Assembly: GCA_963921935.1 (NCBI GenBank)
Contig: OY998179.1
Span: 19,527,114-19,591,113 of the forward strand
From: Galeruca laticollis
Lineage: Eukaryota > Arthropoda > Insecta > Coleoptera > Chrysomelidae
Length of the DNA: 64,000 bases
Direction of reading: 5' to 3'
Made by a program: the position numbers and the translations under genes. The notes below the pieces were generated by a model. It saw nothing but the letters and a program-made list of their open reading frames with translations. It searched no databases and had not been told where the DNA came from. Of the stretch, positions 58,301 through 64,000 are shown piece by piece (the stretch's first letter is position 1; each line of letters starts with the position of its first letter).

Positions 58301-58960
58301 TGCACTTCAGCCAGACAGCCCGCCGGCTCTTATCAGCTCAGGATGTGGTCAGTGTCGTGCCGCTTATCAGTTCTTATCAGCTCTCGCCAGTGCCGTACCG
58401 GAAAAGTAACTTATGTTGAAATATTACTAAGAATTTCGTACCGGGTGGCTTGTAACATATAATATTTGCGTTAGGTCACGATCAATATACAGGATGGACA
58501 CGTTCGATCGTTATACAGGATGTCATAAGAACACTTGCATCTCTGTTATTATTGGTCGGATTGCAGGTATTATGTAGATATTTTAGCTACATTTGTCCAC
58601 GCTGAACACACGATATCAATTAGGATATTGCACTTCAGCCAGACAGCCCGCCGGCTCTTATCAGCTCAGGATGTGGTCAGTGTCGTGCCGCTTATCAGTT
58701 CTTATCAGCTCTCGCCAGTGCCGTACCGGAAAAGTAACTTATGTTGAAATATTACTAAGAATTTCGTACCGGGTGGCTTGAAAGTAACATATAATATTTG
58801 CGTTAGGTCACGATCAATATACAGGATGGACACGTTCGATCGTTATACAGGATGTCATAAGAACACTTGCATCTCTGTTATTATTGGTCGGATTGCAGGT
58901 ATTATGTAGATATTTTAGCTACATTTGTCCACGCTGAACACGCGATATCAATTAGGATAT
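58301..58960 (+). repeat. Two-unit tandem repeat, period 328 bp
   Basis: TGCACTTCAGCCAGACAGCC starts units at 58301 and 58629; the copies are nearly identical over 328 bases, with a 4-base insertion (GAAA) in the second. The unit includes ATACAGGATGGACACG, GTCATAAGAACACTTGCATC, TATCAGCTC repeats and a TTAGCTACATTTGTCCACGC box. The high similarity indicates recent duplication. It ends about 60 bases before the stop-codon end of the transglutaminase-like ORF. Confidence 0.95.
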
Positions 58961-59017
58961 TTTGAATATTTTGTAAGCGGAGTGCATTAAAAAAAACACA
59001 GGCTATAAGATATTATA

Positions 59018-59470
59018 TTACGTAAATATTTTAGCTACAGTTTCATGAATATTTTCACGCACTTTCGATAGATGTTTCGGAGCTTTAGCGAAGTATTCAA
59101 TCGTAGACTCGTTCACCATAAATTTTTCAAAAATACCAACCATGACTATATCTTCGAGAGTTTTGCACTCAAATTCATCTTTTCTATGAGTAACTTCTAG
59201 ATTATGGGGTATGTGGTGTTGCGTAACTGCTAGGGTGGGGTCATAGATTATCTCATTGTGTTCTATCCAGAAATGTGGTGTAATTTTCACACCATTCGAA
59301 TAGACCTTCGTACCCAGACATAGTTTGGTTGCTATTCCATATTTTGTAGCCACTTCGTGGAAAATTAAACTTCCCGCCAAACACACACCGCAATAGCCTG
59401 CTCGAATAAACTCCTGCTCGATACAACATTTAATGAGTTTGAGTTTGACGTACTCACGCACGGGATCCAT
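59018..59470 (-). CDS. Intact small ORF with a transglutaminase-like Cys-His-Asp triad
   Basis: A 150-residue frame, ATG at 59470, with an in-frame TGA two codons before it, so the start is well bounded. YCGVCLAGSLIFHEVATKYG, THEN-type spacing to TPHFWIEHNEIIYDPT gives Cys30, His66 and Asp77. HFWIE....IYDPT with an upstream Cys at a helix start is the signature of the transglutaminase/papain-like fold (HAWVE...W..vDPT), from established family knowledge. It could be a peptidase or acyl transferase; the function is inference. No signal peptide or membrane segment is seen. The last 20 codons recur, broken, at 59985-60065. It is the only complete frame of its size here without a known transposon domain. 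Confidence 0.65.
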   Translation of the reverse strand: MDPVREYVKLKLIKCCIEQEFIRAGYCGVCLAGSLIFHEVATKYGIATKLCLGTKVYSNGVKITPHFWIEHNEIIYDPTLAVTQHHIPHNLEVTHRKDEFECKTLEDIVMVGIFEKFMVNESTIEYFAKAPKHLSKVRENIHETVAKIFT

Positions 59471-59744
59471 GTCTGCTCACGTCAAGCGATAAATGATGAA
59501 TGATGAACTGTCCAGACATGTTAACGCTTTTAAGCCAAACGATTTTGGGGCGTTCGACTCCTGTATTTTCTGATCGATGATAACCGCAAAAAAAATATTA
59601 ACAGAAGAAGCTACATATTACACACACCTATTGCGATAATATATGTTATAACCGCAAAGTAGATATAAAAATATTCACTGCATTGTAAAAAAGACACTGT
59701 GGTTGTTTTTTTTTTTTTTTAGCGACGTTTCCATACTTTCTTAT

Positions 59745-60065
59745 CAGTACAGGATGTAAGAATTGGAAGGTGAGTGGTCAGTGCCGTAAGAACACGGTCA
59801 TGGCCGTTAATCAGTTCTTATCAGCTCGAAGTCCAGTGCCGTACCGGGTGTACGGAATTGAAAAAACGGCGGCACGGTCATGGCCGACAAGGTGAGCGGT
59901 CGGATGAAGTCTTGCCGGATGTGTGGCATACTGAACAAGGTGATCGGACAGTGTGAACGATAAAGGATATTTTGTAGGTGATAAAAAACACAGGCTTTAA
60001 GATATTATATTACGTAATATTTTAGCTACAGTTACGTGAATATTTTCGCACATATTAGATAGACA
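59745..60065. repeat. Partial second copy of the repeat and ORF end
   Basis: 59775-59850 carries GTCAGTGCCGTAAGAACAC and CAGTTCTTATCAGCTCGAAG, related to the 328-bp unit. 59980-60065 repeats 58988-59070 (AACACAGGCT, TAAGATATTATATTACGTAA, TTTTAGCTACAGTT), which covers the last 18 or so codons of the transglutaminase-like gene, but with frame-breaking changes. This points to an old duplication of the whole module. Confidence 0.7.
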
Positions 60066-60548
60066 ATATTACAGGAAACATTAATTTTTACGAAACATTC
60101 TTTATATATACAGAGCGAAGCAATAACAAATTAGATTCCAAAGCTGATAAATTATGACATATCGTTGATAATTTTATTCATATGTAGTTACATGATGCGA
60201 CTTTTCTTCAGATATTTGTTAGCGACATTTTAAATGTTTGCGTTATACTTGAAATTCCAGGAGTTGGACTTTAAACTGAACAATATTATAAAATACACCT
60301 CTTTCCACGGCCAACCCTGGAGGCAATAATCATATAGGTAAGAAAACCACATTACTTGACTTTCGGCGAAGCAGTTTCGGCGACCCCCACCCCTTCTCGC
60401 ACGCGTTTCTGCGATAGCATAACTACGGGAAGTAAAAATTTTTAACGCTCAGTATTCGAGAAGATATTGAGTTTAACGAAATAATCGAAGAATTAAGGGC
60501 TAACATAATTGAATAAAAGAGGTTAACAACAGGTTGTAAGATCATTTG

Positions 60549-60761
60549 ATGACCAACTGTTTCAGAGTAAAGATGCCTAATTGTACTTGGGGAAGAGCGT
60601 GCAACTGCAGCGACTGCAAACCAAGTTTTTGTTCTTTTTGCTGCAAAGAAGAAGTCTACGAGCTGGCAGAAGAGTACAACTGTGACCGGAAAGGAATTGA
60701 ATACTACAAGTTCACAGCTTGGTGTAAAGAATGTTGGCTCAAGAGAAATAAGAACATCTAG
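60549..60761 (+). CDS. Small Cys-rich (zinc-ribbon-like) protein, unidentified
   Basis: ATG codons at 60549 and 60573 open a frame of 70 or 62 residues. The second start (AAAGATGCC) gives MPNCTWGRACNCSDCKPSFC, then SFCCKEEVYELAEEYNCD and WCKECWLKRNKNI. The eleven or so cysteines lie in CxC/CxxC groups, which suggests metal binding. It could be real or a fragment; no relative comes to mind. It is on the opposite strand to its two larger neighbours. Confidence 0.45.
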   Translation: MTNCFRVKMPNCTWGRACNCSDCKPSFCSFCCKEEVYELAEEYNCDRKGIEYYKFTAWCKECWLKRNKNI

Positions 60762-62090
60762 TCCATTATTACTTTAACTTGTATAGTGTGTGCAGACGTG
60801 CTCATCATGATTTATTTTAAGATGAATCACAAAAATGCAGACGTTTTGACCGGCTAGAGCTTTGGAGTTTGGAATCAAAGATGTCGATCCGGTAGTATAG
60901 ATGAAAGATGCCATCTCCCAAATTGTACACAACTGAAGACTTGAAAACTATGTAGGGTTCACTTTCTGCTACAATGATGATACAACAGGCATGGAAACTT
61001 TTAAAAATTACTTCAGTAAAAAGCTAATTGTACTTATGCTAACTTATGTAAATAATTTTATTAATAAATATTTTTCTGATTTGTATTATTTTGATCAATC
61101 ACAACATTACAGCACAATAAACAATTACGTATAACTTTTTTTTCTTATCCGGTGATACGTGCTTTCCTATGATTTTATGCGATAATTACCAACATCACCT
61201 GGCTGGTGATATCGTGAAAATTTCTCTACCCTATGTATATAATTTTTATTAAGATTTAGACCTCATAACGCAGCCCCAACATTACGAAAGCATCTTTACA
61301 AATAACTTTTTTCTTATCTATTACGGCACGTGATTTTTCATAGTTCCACCGACCTCACCTGGATCGTGGACTGGACCGTAAAATTATCACAATTTCTTAT
61401 CTATGTTAATGAAAATTATAAATTGTTTAAAAAAAAGATTTTCAGAACAATAAATAATTTTAGCAAAACCCCACAACAATATTAAAGGAATCATTAACAG
61501 CACTTATCACCGCTGTGAGGTTATCTAACCACATTCTGGTAAAATGTTTCAAACACGAGTCCGAGATGTCGAGGCAACACGCTGAACAGTAGCGTATCGA
61601 AAATCATTTTTAAAAAATTCACCAAGTACACCCAGTAGCAGAGGTTTGGTAGAAAAATTACAGTGATTGGACCCTGTACAGCTTTAGCATATTAACATAA
61701 CAGATAGAATACAGAGTCCCACGAAGGGTATCTGTGGAAAACCGATAACGGTAAAAAAGACATTTTAGGTCAAGTAGTGACGGTGCGCTGTGGTCGAAGA
61801 ACTAGCAAAAGTAACAAGAGTGTTTATGAAAAAAAAGGTTATTTTTTATTACCATTTGTCTTTCAGTTGTTAGATAAAAATCTTTAGCGGGTTTTTGAAA
61901 GGTTGGTTTCATAACTAGGAAATGTGCCTGTTTGTCAGCAAAAACGCTGTCCAAGGGAGACCAAGCGAGGAGGTAGGCACTTTCGTCATATAATGACTAC
62001 TTCTCCCTCAGGAAAAAAAGGAATATTCGCGAAATTTTTTTGGAGGGGATACACCAAAGAGGTGTCCTACCATACAACAAATTGGGAGAC
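60762..62090. other. Non-coding spacer with a diverged repeat
   Basis: No supported gene. 61104-61250 and 61275-61420 appear to be old copies of one sequence (AACATTACAGCACAA / CAACATTACGAAAG, ATAACTTTTTT.CTTATC, CACCTGG.T, GTGAAAATT). Confidence 0.4.
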
Positions 62091-62097
62091 ATTTTAA

Positions 62098-62396
62098 GGA
62101 GGAGGCACACAGATCCCCAGGAGGTACCCTTCTTTACACACAAAAGGAGGGGGCACACAGATCCCCAAAGTTAATTAGGAGGTGCCCTTCTTACCTTTAC
62201 ACAAAAAAAAGGAGGGGACACACAGATTCCCAAAGTTAATTAGGAGGTGCCCTTCTTACCTTTACATACAAAAGGAGGGGACACACAGATTCCCAAAGTT
62301 AATTAGGAGGTGCCCTTCTTACCTTTACACACAAAAGGAGGGGGCACACAGATTCCCAAAGTTAATTAGGAGGTGCCCTTCTTACCTTTACACAAA
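62098..62396 (+). repeat. 63-bp tandem array, about 4.7 units
   Basis: The unit has GTTAATTAGGAGGTGCCCTT, CTTACCTTTACACA, AAAAGGAGGGGACACACAGA and TTCCCAAA boxes. Because 63 is a multiple of three, the plus strand stays open as a 21-residue repeat (62182-62472), but this is probably a by-product. It lies about 100 bases past the 3' end of the polymerase gene. Confidence 0.92.
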
Positions 62397-62491
62397 CATT
62401 CAAGAAAATGTTCCTATTGCTTGTAAAATTTTCGCGAATATTGGGGATGGGGTTGGAAGGGAAGGGAAGTAGCCGTGAAAACGGCTGATTT

Positions 62492-64000
62492 CTAGTAGCA
62501 TTGGCGTTTGTAGCCGTAGGGAACAGAGTCAAAGTTTTCTATTCGTTTTCTTTTAGTGAAGCTGGTTCGGAAGACTTTAGTCACGTTTTTTGTGATTACT
62601 GAATGATCGGAGTTCCTTAATATGTTACGAGTAGTTATGAATTCGTCGGGGGCTTCATTCAGGACCATGTCTCTTAGGGTGTCGAAATTTACTTTCTGGC
62701 TCGTATTATAGTTCAAGGTTATACCTTTCACTTTGATAATATCGAGTGTTTTATTTTTATCAGTTGAATAAACCCTGTAGGCATATATTTTTGGACCACC
62801 GGCTACAAAATCTGTTATGTAGCTTCCCTCCCCATATTCACATAGTTCGTCTGTCATATCGCCGAGAAAACTACCTAAAGGTACTTCGTAGGTGCAAGGT
62901 CGAGAGACGTAAATGACAGAGTCTGTGTCATGATATATTACTCTATCGTCGAGTTTTTCTAAATACGTGTATAGTTTTAGTCTAGCTTGTGCAGTGGTGT
63001 AGGCAGCTAGTACGACATTCACAGTTGGAAGTGTGGCATATGCCTCTTCTTTAAAGGACCAGTTAACAATGAGGGTGTTTTCGTTAACCGGAAAAATATT
63101 GTTTACTTCTTTGCATGGTTGCGATAAAATGTCAAATAGTTCTGCAGGTGTGTTGACTATAGACGTCTTAGACTGGTTTTCACATTGTCCAAGCTTGCCC
63201 CAAAAACTTGTTATCATGGACTTACCAACCTGTCTTCGACCTGGATTGAATTCAATTTCATCACAGGACAATTCTACACCCTCACGATCAAAATATTCCT
63301 TTATATAGAGATCTTTTTCTTTTGGGGTTTTACATTCGGCGGGCCAACCGCTTGCCTGTTGTTTTATTTTTAAAAATTTTGAAATATATTCGGCAAATAG
63401 GCCACCAGACTTTGTAGTTTTATCGTATTGTACCACTTGATATTTCCAAATTTCGTAAATATTTAAAATTTTGTATCCTTTTTCTTGGGCTTTTAGAACC
63501 TCGTCCATTACCCATGTACCGGTAAAGCTTCTTTCTTCATCGTTATGTAAACATTCAGACATGTTAGATTCACAACATGTACGACAAAGTGAAAACATTA
63601 GTTTACTATTACATTTATAAGGTAGTACGGGGTGGTAGAGATTTGTTGGCGGTAACACTCGACACTTTATTAGTCCTTCAGTTTGTTTTAAATCAAGAGC
63701 GTAGCATTCTTCCCCCACAAAAACTTCCGGGTGACCAATTGGATATTTTCCATATTTATTGACCCACGGATATAGGGAGCAGATGTCAGCATATTTTATT
63801 TTCTCTCCATTTTTACAAGAATAATAGAGCTTTGTGGCATCTGTTCGTCCCCCGTAAAAGGCGTCACGAGGCTCCAATGGTAGCTGTTCGAGGAGAGGAT
63901 GTTTTTCGGTAATAGCTACAATTTCGGGGTTTATTTCACGACGAAAATCGCACTCCCATTTTACAATTACTTCGTACCCGAGAGATCTTAACTTTTCATT
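62492..64000 (-). CDS. Protein-primed family B DNA polymerase, 5' end outside window
   Basis: The frame is open from the right edge of the window to the stop at 62492, about 500 codons. The enzyme would copy linear virus-like or Polinton-like DNA with a protein primer (DNA_pol_B_2 family). Counting from the LEPRDAFYGG motif (63877), motif A is ADICSLYPWVN (Asp about residue 31), motif B is KSMITSFWGKLGQ (about 219-231) and motif C is YHDTDSVIYV with two Asp (about 317 and 319). A Cys cluster (LCRTCCESNMSEC) lies near residue 100. All three polymerase motifs are intact and there is no stop or frameshift. The exonuclease domain and N-terminus would be to the right of the window. Similar intact frames are frequent in insect genomes, as far as I recall, as virus-derived or Polinton-like copies. 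Confidence 0.88.
   Translation of the reverse strand, partial: NEKLRSLGYEVIVKWECDFRREINPEIVAITEKHPLLEQLPLEPRDAFYGGRTDATKLYYSCKNGEKIKYADICSLYPWVNKYGKYPIGHPEVFVGEECYALDLKQTEGLIKCRVLPPTNLYHPVLPYKCNSKLMFSLCRTCCESNMSECLHNDEERSFTGTWVMDEVLKAQEKGYKILNIYEIWKYQVVQYDKTTKSGGLFAEYISKFLKIKQQASGWPAECKTPKEKDLYIKEYFDREGVELSCDEIEFNPGRRQVGKSMITSFWGKLGQCENQSKTSIVNTPAELFDILSQPCKEVNNIFPVNENTLIVNWSFKEEAYATLPTVNVVLAAYTTAQARLKLYTYLEKLDDRVIYHDTDSVIYVSRPCTYEVPLGSFLGDMTDELCEYGEGSYITDFVAGGPKIYAYRVYSTDKNKTLDIIKVKGITLNYNTSQKVNFDTLRDMVLNEAPDEFITTRNILRNSDHSVITKNVTKVFRTSFTKRKRIENFDSVPYGYKRQCY

Noticed and set aside
58277..58781. Three short frames starting TSARQPAGSYQL
   Set aside because: They are translations of the 328-bp tandem units in two copies, with no sign of coding constraint.
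62182..62472. 96-codon plus-strand frame with a 21-residue repeat
   Set aside because: The frame arises because the tandem period is 63 bases; no domain or homologue is apparent.

Overview
The window looks like repeat-dense, AT-rich nuclear DNA from an invertebrate, most likely an insect. The evidence is short GT...AG introns inside transposon genes, and a mix of Tc1/mariner, hAT, Ty3/gypsy, non-LTR (LINE) and Penelope-like elements together with a protein-primed DNA polymerase B gene, a mix common in insects. The species cannot be named from the sequence. I found no convincing single-copy host gene, rRNA, tRNA or CRISPR array. Almost all recognisable coding sequence is mobile-element or virus-like, and most of it is broken.

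Layout: 227-2661 is a nearly complete IS630/Tc1/mariner element with 35-bp inverted ends and an intron-containing, damaged transposase. 2.7-8.9 kb is AT-rich with faint remnants. 8912-10446 is a damaged Tc1 transposase with a duplicated 3' part. 11.0-11.9 kb is a 40-bp satellite (22 units) followed by a CA microsatellite. 13.5-15.1 kb is a mosaic of three tandem repeat families around a LINE tail. 15895-16364 is a solo LTR with a 4-bp target duplication. 17.2-17.4 kb has three hairpins with one fixed loop and changing stems. 19.3-20.8 kb is a rearranged Penelope-like element. 23.2-25.4 kb is an internally deleted gypsy element (Gag joined to integrase) followed by a hAT tail. 25.5-27.5 kb is a second gypsy pol on the minus strand. 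27.65-30.99 kb is a Jockey-like LINE. 31761-34121 is a hAT element with exact ends and an 8-bp target duplication inside a minisatellite.

34.4-40.9 kb is very AT-rich with no gene seen. 41.2-42.3 kb is a Penelope-like endonuclease fragment. 42.4-43.5 kb is a PIN-nuclease-like, Cys-rich multicopy-type gene, and a relative of its C-terminus lies inside an element with about 520-bp inverted arms at 47504-48984. 45.3-45.6 kb is a tyrosine-recombinase (Crypton-like) remnant. 51265-52890 is a Penelope-like element folded into a large palindrome. 55.2-55.6 kb is a third copy of the solo LTR family, and 58.0-58.3 kb is a LINE tail.

The most interesting part is 58.3-64.0 kb. It has 328-bp tandem repeats, an intact 150-residue transglutaminase-like ORF, a partial second copy of that ORF's end, a small Cys-rich ORF, a 63-bp tandem array and a long open protein-primed DNA polymerase B gene running off the right edge. 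I infer a virus-derived or Polinton-like locus, but the link between its genes is only proximity and retained reading frames. A second theme is a repeated hammerhead-ribozyme-like motif next to or inside the Penelope-like copies, with the best core at 56926-56960. Frameshifts and stops are reported as seen and no repaired sequence is given.
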